Shown one piece after another: positions 1-8,563 of a DNA stretch of 28,302 nt. A program made the translations under genes and the position numbers. Position 1 is the first letter of the stretch, and the number at the start of each line of letters is the position of its first letter. The DNA lies in contig NZ_JOAI01000066.1 in NCBI RefSeq assembly GCF_000717715.1, positions 1-28,302 on the forward strand. Direction: 5' to 3'. The notes under the pieces were generated by a model that searched no databases, was not told the origin of the DNA, and saw only the letters and a list, made by a program, of their open reading frames with translations. The stretch comes from Streptomyces sp. NRRL B-24484 (GTDB taxonomy: Bacteria; Actinomycetota; Actinomycetes; Streptomycetales; Streptomycetaceae).

Positions 1-79
1 CGTCCGAGTAGTCCTTCATCGCCATCGGCGCTGTTCTCGCTTCCTCCGGATCAAGCAGATCCAGTATCAGCGTGTCCAC
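1..79 (-). CDS. possible 5' end of a leftward gene (partial, unrecognised)
   Basis: On the minus strand an open frame starts with GTG at 79 and runs off the left edge. An in-frame CTG at 70 is an alternative start, with GAGAGG eight bases upstream. The 26 visible codons read MDTLILDLLDPEEARTAPMA and then a KDYSD stretch. The acidic, coherent composition and GC-rich third positions suggest real coding, perhaps the leader of a short peptide or the start of a larger protein. I do not recognise the family and the rest lies outside the window. It is divergent from the RCC1 lipoprotein gene at 409. Confidence 0.35.
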   Translation of the reverse strand, partial: MDTLILDLLDPEEARTAPMAMKDYSD

Positions 80-408
80 CTCTCAGGGCGAAGGCCCTCG
101 ATCGGTCCGCGGGGGAGGATCCGCAGGCGGAGAAGGTCGAAGCCATAGCATCTGTACCAGTCCCTCTTGATCCGTTGTCGGTTCTGGTCGCGCAGTGGTG
201 CCTGGTCATGTTGAACAACCGTTACCGGGCACCTCTGCCGGAACGTATGAGCACGCGTACTCAGACGCACACGGCACTCGGCCCGGTGGGTCTGGGCAGA
301 TACGCGCTATCTGGGCAGGAGCCCCGGTGCCAGAGTGCGGTCAGGCGGATGTGATCGGCCCTGGTCGCCCGAGGTGTGCGGTGGGGGTCCCTGTGACTGG
401 AGTGTCGT
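80..408. other. intergenic region between divergent genes
   Basis: I see no convincing gene here. The longer open frames on both strands show no family signature and clash with each other. The stretch should hold the promoters of the leftward frame at 79 and the lipoprotein gene at 409. A GGAG ribosome-binding site precedes the ATG at 409. No clear -35/-10 pair could be assigned by eye. Confidence 0.5.
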
Positions 409-1596
409 ATGACCGCGAGATCCTGGCTTCGTGTGCTGGTTGCCGGTGCCGCCATTCTCACGCTGGCCGGGTGCAGCAAGGAGGACCGTGCGGTGATGTT
501 CGCGCCGGGCTGCCCCGAGGGACCCGCCGCGCGGCCGCTGCAGCGGGAGTTGCCGGCGGGCACCGCGTGGGCCTGGGGGAAGCCGTTCAACGCTCCTGCC
601 GGGAGTTTCCAGGAGGGCGCGGTGCCGGGCCTGACCGATGTCGTCTCGATCGCGGACAGCGGCCACACCATTGTGGCCGTACGTGCCGACGGCACCGTGT
701 GGTCCTACGGCACCAACGCCAGCGGCTCGCTCGGACGCGGCTCCCAGGAGCGGAGCTACGAGGCCGAGCCGCGGCAGGTCACGGGGGTCGGGCCGGCGCA
801 CGCGGTGTACAGCAGCGGGCCGACGTTCTACGTCGTCCTGCGGGACGGCACCGTGACGGCCTGGGGTTCGGACAGGTTCCTGGTCAAGGGAGGCCAGCAG
901 GAAGGGTACGACGGGGTGGCCGTGCCCGAGCGGGTGTCCCGAGCCGGGAACGTGGTCGCGATGGGGCCGGGCCTCCTCAACACCTTCGCGCTGCGCTCGG
1001 ACGGGCGGGTCCTCGGCTGGGGGATCAATGTCACCGATGTGCTGGGCGACCGGCACGGCACCCGCATCGGGACGGTCCCCGGTGTTGAGGGCGTCGTCGA
1101 CGTGTCCGCGGCGGGTGGGGCCGTGGTGGCGGTGAAGGCGGACGGGAAGGTGTGCGCCTGGGGGAGCAACGTGCACGGCCTGCTGGGGGTCGAACCGGCT
1201 GGCGGCCAGTCCGCACGTCCGGTTCAGGTGGACGGCTTGAAGGGCGTCGTGCAGGTGGCCGGCGGATCGGACGTGGCGTACGCCCTGGACCGCGACGGTG
1301 TGGTGTGGGCGTGGGGCCGGGGCGTGAGCGGCGCGCTGGGCGACGGCGACACCTCCGACCACATCTCGGCGAAGCCGACCCGCGTGACCGGCCTCCCCAA
1401 GATGCGCCGGATTTCCGCCTTCGGGTTCACCGGGTACGCCATCGACACCGAGGGCGGCCTGTGGGCCTGGGGGTCCGACACGGACACCGCAAAGCACGCC
1501 AACGTACCGAAGAGCGCCGCCACGCCGGTACGCATCCCGCTGCCTGCGCCGGCTCTGGACGTGTCGTACCACCACGTGATCATCCAGGACCAGTGA
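409..1596 (+). CDS. RCC1-repeat lipoprotein
   Basis: This 395-residue protein begins with a lipoprotein signal: positively charged start, hydrophobic core and a LAGC lipobox with Cys22. It is therefore expected to be tethered outside the membrane. The mature part is a run of about seven RCC1/BNR-type units of roughly 50 residues, recognisable by recurring patterns such as ADGTVWSYGTN, SDGRVLGWGIN, ADGKVCAWGSN, RDGVVWAWGRG and TEGGLWAWGSD. RCC1 repeats form a beta-propeller used for protein binding. Secreted bacterial versions mostly lack an assigned role and I do not propose an enzyme activity. The ATG start is preceded by GGAG at about seven bases. No partner gene is obvious, and the next ORF downstream is mobile-type debris. 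Confidence 0.85.
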   Translation: MTARSWLRVLVAGAAILTLAGCSKEDRAVMFAPGCPEGPAARPLQRELPAGTAWAWGKPFNAPAGSFQEGAVPGLTDVVSIADSGHTIVAVRADGTVWSYGTNASGSLGRGSQERSYEAEPRQVTGVGPAHAVYSSGPTFYVVLRDGTVTAWGSDRFLVKGGQQEGYDGVAVPERVSRAGNVVAMGPGLLNTFALRSDGRVLGWGINVTDVLGDRHGTRIGTVPGVEGVVDVSAAGGAVVAVKADGKVCAWGSNVHGLLGVEPAGGQSARPVQVDGLKGVVQVAGGSDVAYALDRDGVVWAWGRGVSGALGDGDTSDHISAKPTRVTGLPKMRRISAFGFTGYAIDTEGGLWAWGSDTDTAKHANVPKSAATPVRIPLPAPALDVSYHHVIIQDQ

Positions 1597-1753
1597 CCGA
1601 GCGACGAGCCTGTCATGGAGCCGTCTCCCCCACCTCCGCCGGGCCTGCCGCCCCGGCCCCGGGCAGCGCTGACGCGCGCCAGACAAGCTCTGGAGCGGAG
1701 CGGCACCCGCGACAACCAACGGAAGGCTGCACACCCACCCCGCAAGGGGTTCG

Positions 1754-1777
1754 GGACATGGCCCCCGGGCCATGTCC
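1754..1777. repeat. 11-bp perfect inverted repeat at the start of the chimeric ORF
   Basis: GGACATGGCCC and its exact complement are separated by two bases. The start codon proposed for the following ORF (ATG at 1758) lies inside the left arm. It could be an attenuator hairpin, a protein-binding palindrome or a recombination scar. The sequence alone does not decide. Confidence 0.7.
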
Positions 1778-2654
1778 GCCAGCGGAGGTGCGGGCCGAGC
1801 GGGACGAACTCGCCGTCGCCGAGCGGGTCCTTGAGAGGGTGAGCGAACAGCTCGCCAACGAGCGCGCCTCGGTCGCGCCGACGCCGGGGCAGGTGGGCGG
1901 CCGGGCGGTGATGCTGATCCCGCACCACACGCCGGACATGGAGGAGACCATGCTCCCGCCGGACTACCAGCACATCCTCGCCGCCGTGCGGCAGGCCGCC
2001 GGTCCGGTCATGGCCCACCAGGTCGGCGAGATACTGGGAGTCGGCGTCATGAGGTCCGCGGCCCAAGTGCCCGCGGGCGAGCCGGGGGCGCTCGCGCCGG
2101 AGCGGCGCCGCGCGCTGGAGGAGATCGACCCGTGGTGGTGCCCCACCTGGCCGATCGTCTGGCGGCGCGCCTACGCGGTGGCCAGGGCGTGGTGGCTGGA
2201 GTGCGACGGCCGCGTGGACTGGGCGCAGCTGCCCGCGGAGACCGTGTTCGAGGGTGAGCAGCTCGGCCGCTGGATCGTGGCGCAGCGGGCCGGCTGGCCC
2301 GGCCTGGAGCAGGACCGGCAGGACCTGTTGACCGCGCTCGGCATCGAGCCCGACCCGGAGCTGGTGGCCGCAAAGGCCGCGGCCGAGGCCAAGCCGAAGA
2401 CGTCCCGCGCGGACCGCTTTGCCCAGGGCCTGGCAGCCCTGGCACGGTTCGTCGAGCGGGAGGGCCACGTCCGGGTCCCGCGCCCACACCGCGAGGAGCT
2501 GGAGGTCGTGGTGGCCGGTCCTGGCGGGGAGGAAAACGTGCAGCTCGTGGCCGTGGGGCTGGGTGCATTCCTCAACAACACCAAGGCGGGGCGCGCCAAG
2601 CTGACAGCAGGGCAGCTCGGGCAGCTCGCCGAGCACGGCGTGGAGTGGGCATGA
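1758..2654 (+). CDS. chimeric ORF: coiled-coil/'LPPDY' segment fused to a helicase-associated domain tail
   Basis: The frame encodes about 298 residues. Residues 9-38 are a charged helix likely to form a coiled coil. Residues 45-96 (GRAVMLIPHHTPDMEETMLP, then PPDYQHILAAVRQAAGPV) resemble small Streptomyces proteins that I associate with insertion-sequence neighbourhoods. From about residue 110 the sequence switches to the C-terminal part of a helicase-associated domain protein (LAPERRRALEEIDPWWCP, EGQHVRVP-like EGHVRVP, and the typical ending LGAFLNNTKAGRAKLTAGQL). The helicase core normally upstream is absent, so this looks like a deletion fusion. A function is doubtful even though the frame is intact. 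Upstream start codons in the same frame exist, but they lie inside the RCC1 gene. Related fragments occur at 3861, 19096 and 21497. Confidence 0.55.
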   Translation: MAPGPCPPAEVRAERDELAVAERVLERVSEQLANERASVAPTPGQVGGRAVMLIPHHTPDMEETMLPPDYQHILAAVRQAAGPVMAHQVGEILGVGVMRSAAQVPAGEPGALAPERRRALEEIDPWWCPTWPIVWRRAYAVARAWWLECDGRVDWAQLPAETVFEGEQLGRWIVAQRAGWPGLEQDRQDLLTALGIEPDPELVAAKAAAEAKPKTSRADRFAQGLAALARFVEREGHVRVPRPHREELEVVVAGPGGEENVQLVAVGLGAFLNNTKAGRAKLTAGQLGQLAEHGVEWA

Positions 2655-2849
2655 ACGGCCCGGGCGAGGGCCGGGTGAGGATGTGTCACTGCGGAGACGC
2701 CGACAGCCTGGTGGCGGCGCCTGGCCGGTGCTGGGGGTCCGGGGCGCCAGGGGCAGGGTGTCCGTGGTGGCTGACATGATCAGCGGTGGGTCGGTTCCCT
2801 TCCATGTCGCGCTGCGGCGCCGGCGGGACCATGCTGCGGGGGTTGCCGG

Positions 2850-3857
2850 GTGAGTGAGTGGGAGTCCGATCCCGCGTGCCAGGCGGTATGGAGAGCGTTC
2901 GGGGATGGGGATTTGCTTGATCAGGTGGGAGGCTCTCTCGACGTTCGCGTGGTCGTGGCGGGCGTCCGTCCCGAGGTGAAGGACGGGTTCCTGCCGGAGG
3001 AGGTGCCCTGGGACCGCTTTCCTTATGGGGCCAGGGTCGGGGAGGTCCTGGAGCGGCTGCGCTCGGGAGCCCTTGCCGCCGCCCGTGGTGCCTTCCGCGC
3101 CCTCATTGGTCTGTGCGCCGATGACATGAGGGCCGCGGTGGCGCCGGCGGTGCCGTTCCTGATCCGGATCGCTGCCGACCCGGGCTCGGGCCACCGCGTC
3201 GAGGCCCTGGGTGTGGTGGCCGAGGTGGCACGGATGCGGCACCAGGGGGTGTGCACACGAGAGGACATGCTGCGGTTCCGTGACGACGACGAGTGGTCCT
3301 TCGAGGTCACCGGTTACCCGCAGAACTGGTCCGTGCAGGCCGCCCGCGAAGCTGTCACCGCGGACACCGATCTCCTCCTGCCCCTGCTCGACGACCCCGA
3401 TGCCGCGGTGCGGATCGCCGCCGCCTACGTGCTGGCGGCCGCCCTCGACCGCGCACAGGACATCCGCACCGCCTTCCACGCCCGCCTGGACACCGAACCG
3501 GACCCGGCCGTACGCGCCGCGCTGGTGCTGGCGATCGCCCAGCTCGGCCGGGTACACCGGCACGAGCCCACGACGGTGTGGGCGCGGGACTGCTGGACCG
3601 ACCCGGTACGGCCGCCAGAGGTCCGCGTGAGCGCCGCCCTCGGGTGGATGTGCCTGACCGACCTGCCCGTCCCCGACGAACTACGCGCCGTGCTGGAAGA
3701 CCTCGCCACCGACGACACGGCCCTCCTGATGGCGCCGCTGCCGTGGATGCGCGCGGCCGAACGCCTCGACCGCGATGGCCTGTGCCGCTGCCTGCACGCC
3801 ATGCTGCACTCCGACGCTCCTGACCCTGCGGGCTACTCGGACGACCCATGGGCCTGA
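2850..3857 (+). CDS. HEAT-repeat-like protein, unknown role
   Basis: The gene encodes 335 residues from a GTG start at 2850 with a G-rich stretch upstream. The middle and C-terminal half (about residues 90-250) consists of alternating amphipathic helices typical of HEAT/Armadillo-type scaffolds, for example DPDAAVRIAAAYVLAAALDR followed by DPAVRAALVLAIAQL. There is no signal peptide or membrane helix, so it should be cytoplasmic. Similar actinobacterial proteins are annotated only as HEAT-repeat or hypothetical proteins. The last residues (YSDDPWA) run directly into a decayed helicase-associated sequence, so the original C-terminus may have been replaced by a rearrangement. No enzymatic motif is visible. 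Confidence 0.75.
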   Translation: MSEWESDPACQAVWRAFGDGDLLDQVGGSLDVRVVVAGVRPEVKDGFLPEEVPWDRFPYGARVGEVLERLRSGALAAARGAFRALIGLCADDMRAAVAPAVPFLIRIAADPGSGHRVEALGVVAEVARMRHQGVCTREDMLRFRDDDEWSFEVTGYPQNWSVQAAREAVTADTDLLLPLLDDPDAAVRIAAAYVLAAALDRAQDIRTAFHARLDTEPDPAVRAALVLAIAQLGRVHRHEPTTVWARDCWTDPVRPPEVRVSAALGWMCLTDLPVPDELRAVLEDLATDDTALLMAPLPWMRAAERLDRDGLCRCLHAMLHSDAPDPAGYSDDPWA

Positions 3858-3860
3858 GGG

Positions 3861-4200
3861 GTGGCGCAGCGGGCCAGCCAGCCCGGTCCGGAGGCGGACC
3901 AGCAGGGCCTGCTGGCGGCGGTCGGCGGCGAGGCGGACCAGGACCTGATCGAGGCGAAGACCGTGGCGGAGGCGTTCCGGGCGGAACACCTCCGGCAGGC
4001 CCTGGCTGCGCTCGCCGCGTTCGCCAAGCGGGGGAAGGACTGTTCCCGGTTCCGCGCCCGCGCAAGGAGCCGCTGGAGGTCGCGGTGGCCGGTCCCGATG
4101 GTGCGGGGAGAGCGCCAAGATCGTCCGTGCGGGGCTGGGTACGCGGTTGAACGATCTTGCGCGGCCCGGGCGCAGGCCGCGCGGCCGGAGGCTGGCTATC
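3861..4200 (+). pseudogene. decayed helicase-associated domain fragment (frameshifted)
   Basis: Homology to the tail of the ORF at 1758-2654 continues through all three forward frames. The first part reads AQRASQPGPEADQQGLL and on to LAALAAFAKRGKD. The frame then shifts to VPRPRKEPLEVAVAGPDGAG (about 4050-4118), and a third frame gives AKIVRAGLGTRLND (about 4110-4160), matching the VGLGAFLNN region of the intact copy. At least two frameshifts and no start codon of its own make it a relic. It begins within four bases of the HEAT gene stop. Confidence 0.7.
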
Positions 4201-4249
4201 TGCGCCAGGCGGGTGGAGGCGGGCTATCTGCGCCAGGCGGGTGGAGGCG
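4194..4249. repeat. 28-bp perfect tandem duplication (two copies)
   Basis: Copies at 4194-4221 and 4222-4249 are identical. The unit begins GGCTATCTGCGCC. It lies in non-coding DNA between the helicase-associated relic and the 3' end of the galactosidase gene. The rest of 4200-4450 contains no gene that I can support. Confidence 0.9.
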
Positions 4250-4450
4250 GGCAGCCTCGCATGTACTCGGGGCCCGCGGCCCGGGGGTAGCGGTAGTGGG
4301 TGTTGCTGAAGGGCCAGATCGTGCGCTGGTCCTGCGGTTTGGGGGCGAGGCGGCTTGAGCGGGCGCGGGGCTTGGGTGGCTGGGGTGGGCGCGGGCACGG
4401 GTCGGCCGGGAGAGTTTCCCCTCCCGGCCGGCCGTTGTGCTGTTCAGGTG

Positions 4451-7400
4451 TCAGGAGCAGTACACCTTGGGGTTGGCCCAGTCGGCGTGGTCGCTGCTGT
4501 TGCCGTCACCCCCGTCTCCGGCGGCAAGTTCGAGGACGGTGGTGCCGGTGGGGATGGTGACGTCGATGGTGGCTGCGGCCGTGTCGCTGCCGCGGCGGAC
4601 CGGGGGGTTGGTGGTCAGGCTGGTGCCGTCGGCGCGGATGGTGAAGGTCACCGAGCCGTTGTTGCCGACCTCGTCGTCTACGCCGACGGTGGCGGTGAAG
4701 CGGTTGCAGTGGCCGCCGATGTAGAGGGTGACGCTGCTGTTCGCGTTGGTTCCGATGCCCAGGGTGTAGGGGGTTCCGGCGATGGTGAGGGTCTTGTTGT
4801 CGTTGCTCTTGTCGAGTTTGACCCCGCCGTTCCAGCTGTTGCTGGATGCCAGGAACGGCAGCTTGCTGACATCCGTGGTGGTGGTCGGGGCGGTCAGGTA
4901 GCGGAGGGTCCTGGTGTCGGTGAGCTGCTGGTTGGTGTTCTGCTGGGTGTAGGTGGCGGTGGTGGTGAGGGAGGAGATGGCGGGGAGCGTGCCGCTCGGG
5001 GCGGTGACGTTCCAGGTGCCGGTGAAGGAGGCGCCCGCGGCGACGCCGGCCGCGGTGGTGGGCCCGGTGGGCTGGGCGGTCCAGCCGGTGGGCAGGTTGA
5101 GGGCGAGGCTGATGTTCGAGGCGCTCTGCTGGCCGGCGGGCACGGCGAAGGCCGCCGAGACGGGGTAGCTGCCGGCCGGGGTGGCGTTGTCGGGCGTGCT
5201 CATTGTGAGCGTGGCGTTGTGTGCGGCCGGCATGGCCCAGGTGGTGGCGTCGTAGCCGGGGGCGGTGACCGGGGCGGGGTTGAGCGGGGAGGCGGTGGTG
5301 CCGAGGTTCTCCAGGGTCACGGTGCCGAGCCCGCCGTTGGTGTTGCCCTCGTTCCACAGGGCGATGGCGATGGTGTTGTCGCCCTGGGACTTGAGGATGC
5401 CGTTGGGCAGCGGGAACACGTGCTGCGGGCCGACGTTGTTGACGTAGTTGCCGAGCAGCCAGCCGTTGACGTAGATCAGTGCCCGGTACTTGTTGGTGGC
5501 GCTGTCGGCGATCTTCAGGCCGACGGAGGTGTCCTGGCCGGCCGGCAGGTTGAGCGTGGCCTTGGTGCGGTACCAGGTGACGCCGGGCGTGTTCTCGCGG
5601 GTGGCGAGGGTGGTGCTGGTCCAGGAGCTGTCCGGGAAGTCGGGCAGGGTCCAGCCGGCTCGCTCACCGTACAGACCGCCGGTGTTCATCGCACCGCGGG
5701 CCGGGTCGACCAGGTTCTCGCCGCCGCGGGCGCCCTGGATGCGCCAGGTGATCGCGGAGAGGGGGGCGCCTGTGACGAAGGCGCCGGTCAGGCCTCGGGC
5801 CTCCTTGTTGGAGTCGTCGGTACCCGGGTTTTGCTGGTGCCCCATGTTCGAGACGAGGACCGACACCTCGTTGTCGGCATTCGGCTTGAACACGTTGGCC
5901 GGGAAGGTGAAGTTGTTGTTCCCGTTGCCGGTGGTGCCGACGAAGGTGCCGTTCACCCACACCGAGTAGATACCGGTGCTTCCGGTGATCGCGGACAGGT
6001 TCACACCCGTGGCTGCCTGGGTGCCCGCGTTGAAGTGGCCTCGGTACCAGACGTCGCCGTAGTGGTAGCCGTAGTCGTCGGCGAACAGCACCGGCAGCGT
6101 GGCGGGCTTGGTGATGCTGTTGGAGCTGGTCTTGTCGGCGACCTTCCAGGAGGAGTCGTCGAATCCGGCCTGTGTCTCGGGCTGCTGCGTCGTGTGCTGC
6201 CAGTTCGTGAGCGCCGGGAGGGTGACGGCGGCCGGGCCGGGCAGGTTGCCGGCCGCGGACCCGCCGAGGCCGGGCGTGGTCGTCAGGGGTGCGCCGTTCC
6301 AGGTGATCGGGGCGGTGCCGTTCGCGAACACCTCGACGCTCTGCTGCGAGGCGCTGTCGCCGGTCAGGTCGAGGCGGCCGGCCTGCGGGGTGGCGGTGCG
6401 CAGCAGGTCGCTGCCGTAGACGAGGACGGGGCCGTTGGAGGTGTCGGCGCGCCAGAACTTCTTGGCGTTCTGGTCGTCGCCGAGCAGCAGCAGCAGGGGC
6501 CGTGTGGTGCCGGGTCCGCTGATCAGGACGCGGGCGAGGCCGCTGTGGGTGTAGTTGAGGCGCAGGTCGCCGGTGGAGGCGTCCCAGGTCTGGTTGGCGT
6601 TGCCGGCGAGGACCTGGACGGTCGGCTGCTGGGCGTAGTTGAGGACGGTTTCACCGGCCTGGCCGTTGCGGCCGTAGAGGACGGCGACGTCCTGGTTGCC
6701 GATCTGGGCGTGGGTGAGGATCTCGGAGGTGGAGTACTGCAGCTGGGTGGCGCCGAGCTTGTAGTCGGCGACGAGGATCTTGGAGTCGCGGCCGGCGAAG
6801 GTGATCGCGGCGCCCGTCTGCGGGACGGTCGGGTAGGTGCGGGTCTTGCCGGCGTCGAGGACGTCGATCGCGTCGATGGCGACGAAGGTGTTCTGGGCGG
6901 CGGCGTTCTTCTGCCCGGTGACGACGATTTTCAGCGTGTGGCTGCCGGCGGTGAGGCCGTCCTTGCTGAAGAGGGCCTGGTCCTTGAGCTCGGCGCCGGC
7001 GGTGTAGCTGTCGACGGTGGCGACCTTGGTGCCGTCGAGGTAGACGTCGGCGAGGCCGTGGTTGGCGGCTTTGGAGCCGATCCAGCGGACGGAGGTACCG
7101 GTGAAGGGGACGGTGAGGCTGCCGTTGGTCGTGTTGGACCACGACTCGGTGCGCTGGTACTCGCCGGCCGTGTAGCTCGCCTCGGCGCCGACGTGCGTCC
7201 AGTCCGGCGTGTACTGGAGCTGGGTGGTGGCGGCGTCGTCGTAGGTGTAGCCGGAGTGGTTGCCTCCGACCGTCAGCGTGAGGCTGGTGGAGTCGGTGGT
7301 GGTGGACGTGGAGTCCTTGTGCCGCAGCGTGTGGAACTGGGTACCGGTGTCGGGGTTGCGGCGGGCGGTGTCGGTGATCGCGGTCGAGTTGGTGAGCGCG

Positions 7401-8563
7401 GGGGCCGTCATCTTGTCGGTCTTGGTGATGGGGGTGACGCTCTGCAGGAAGTAGCCGATCAGCTTGTCCTGCTGGTAGCGGTCGGTCAGCTGGCGGGGCT
7501 CGGTGATGGCCGCGCCGTAGTCGTACGAGGTGTAGGTGCCGTTGACGGCCTGCCGGCCCCAGTTGGTGCCGCCGTACGTCATGTAGAAGCTCTGCATGGT
7601 CACGCCGGAGGCGATGTTGTTCTTGTAGTACACCGAGGCGAACTCGCTGTTCAGCTTCTGGCGGCACTTGTCGCCGTCCGAGCCGCCCCAGTAGTTGATC
7701 GAGCCGCCCTGGAACTCGGGGAGGAACAGCGGCTTGCCCGCGGGCTTATAGGTGGAGTAGTCCTTCACCTGCGTCCAGGTCGGGTCGGCGCAGTTGAACA
7801 GGAGCGGGTAGTCGTCCCAGCCGTCGATGTCGACGGGGCTGTTGGGGAAGTTGTAGGCGTCCCAGTGGTTTCCGGTCAGGGGGACGTTGATGCCCGCGTC
7901 GCGGGCCTTCTGCTTGAGGTGCGTCACGTAGTCGACGTCGGCGGGCGCGGTGTGGTCGAACTCGTTCTCGAGCTGGTAGGCGATGACCGTGCCCTGGCCG
8001 GTGGTGAGCTGGTGGCGGGCGATGATCGGGTTGATGTGGTCGAGCCACTCGTCGGCGTTGGCGAGGTGGTCCGGGTCGGTGCTCTTCTCGTGCCCGGGTG
8101 TGGTGTTCAGCCAGGCGGGGTAGCCGCCGCCGTCGACCTCGGCCTGGATGTAGGGGCCGGGCCGGGCGATGACGTAGATGCCGACCTCGTTGGCGATGTC
8201 GAGGAGCTTGTCGACGTCGCGTACCCCGGTGAAGTCGTAGACGCCCTTCTTCGGTGAGTGGTAGGCCCAGTCGAAGTAGAGGGAGACCGCGTTGAAGCCG
8301 CCGGACTTCATCTTCTGCAGCACGTCGCGCCACAGGTCGGGGCTGGGCAGGCGGAAGTAGTGGAACTCGCCGCCCCAGATGTAGGTGGGCTTGTCGTCAA
8401 TCCTGAGCGAGTAGTTGTCCCAGGTGACGGTGTGTGTGGTGGGGGTCGCTGCCAGGGCGGCGGCCGGCGCGGCCTGGGCGGATACGGTGCCGGCGAGTCC
8501 GCCGAGCGTCATGGCCGCGCTGACCAGCAGGGCGGGGATCGCCCTGTGACCGGTTCTGCGCAT
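4451..8563 (-). CDS. secreted modular GH35 beta-galactosidase
   Basis: The product is 1370 residues and hydrolyses terminal beta-galactosyl groups outside the cell. Residues 1-32 form a Sec signal peptide ending near AQA. The GH35 TIM barrel covers about 45-390: WGGEFHYFRLP, ARPGPYIQAEVDGGGYP, the acid/base motif QLENEF (catalytic Glu201) and the nucleophile motif LPEFQGG (Glu283). Beta-galactosidase beta domains follow, with an inserted beta-sandwich (about 520-690) resembling a carbohydrate-binding domain. Jelly-roll modules extend to about 1110. Next come a NEW3-like domain (about 1120-1220) and a C-terminal NPCBM-type carbohydrate-binding module (about 1222-1370). This is longer than typical GH35 enzymes because of the binding modules. 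The ATG at 8563 has AGGAG upstream. The sugar-binding lipoprotein gene lies upstream on the same strand with a 268-bp gap. Galactan or arabinogalactan side chains are plausible substrates (inference). Confidence 0.93.
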   Translation of the reverse strand: MRRTGHRAIPALLVSAAMTLGGLAGTVSAQAAPAAALAATPTTHTVTWDNYSLRIDDKPTYIWGGEFHYFRLPSPDLWRDVLQKMKSGGFNAVSLYFDWAYHSPKKGVYDFTGVRDVDKLLDIANEVGIYVIARPGPYIQAEVDGGGYPAWLNTTPGHEKSTDPDHLANADEWLDHINPIIARHQLTTGQGTVIAYQLENEFDHTAPADVDYVTHLKQKARDAGINVPLTGNHWDAYNFPNSPVDIDGWDDYPLLFNCADPTWTQVKDYSTYKPAGKPLFLPEFQGGSINYWGGSDGDKCRQKLNSEFASVYYKNNIASGVTMQSFYMTYGGTNWGRQAVNGTYTSYDYGAAITEPRQLTDRYQQDKLIGYFLQSVTPITKTDKMTAPALTNSTAITDTARRNPDTGTQFHTLRHKDSTSTTTDSTSLTLTVGGNHSGYTYDDAATTQLQYTPDWTHVGAEASYTAGEYQRTESWSNTTNGSLTVPFTGTSVRWIGSKAANHGLADVYLDGTKVATVDSYTAGAELKDQALFSKDGLTAGSHTLKIVVTGQKNAAAQNTFVAIDAIDVLDAGKTRTYPTVPQTGAAITFAGRDSKILVADYKLGATQLQYSTSEILTHAQIGNQDVAVLYGRNGQAGETVLNYAQQPTVQVLAGNANQTWDASTGDLRLNYTHSGLARVLISGPGTTRPLLLLLGDDQNAKKFWRADTSNGPVLVYGSDLLRTATPQAGRLDLTGDSASQQSVEVFANGTAPITWNGAPLTTTPGLGGSAAGNLPGPAAVTLPALTNWQHTTQQPETQAGFDDSSWKVADKTSSNSITKPATLPVLFADDYGYHYGDVWYRGHFNAGTQAATGVNLSAITGSTGIYSVWVNGTFVGTTGNGNNNFTFPANVFKPNADNEVSVLVSNMGHQQNPGTDDSNKEARGLTGAFVTGAPLSAITWRIQGARGGENLVDPARGAMNTGGLYGERAGWTLPDFPDSSWTSTTLATRENTPGVTWYRTKATLNLPAGQDTSVGLKIADSATNKYRALIYVNGWLLGNYVNNVGPQHVFPLPNGILKSQGDNTIAIALWNEGNTNGGLGTVTLENLGTTASPLNPAPVTAPGYDATTWAMPAAHNATLTMSTPDNATPAGSYPVSAAFAVPAGQQSASNISLALNLPTGWTAQPTGPTTAAGVAAGASFTGTWNVTAPSGTLPAISSLTTTATYTQQNTNQQLTDTRTLRYLTAPTTTTDVSKLPFLASSNSWNGGVKLDKSNDNKTLTIAGTPYTLGIGTNANSSVTLYIGGHCNRFTATVGVDDEVGNNGSVTFTIRADGTSLTTNPPVRRGSDTAAATIDVTIPTGTTVLELAAGDGGDGNSSDHADWANPKVYCS

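Noticed and set aside
1224..3563. A 779-codon minus-strand open frame
   Set aside because: It crosses three plus-strand genes with clear motifs, is Arg/His/Pro-rich, and has no recognisable domain.
4355..8257. A 1300-codon plus-strand open frame opposite the galactosidase gene
   Set aside because: It is Val/Gly-rich with no domain, and its frame is the mirror of a gene with clear GH35 motifs and high third-position GC. Such long antisense frames are normal in Streptomyces DNA.
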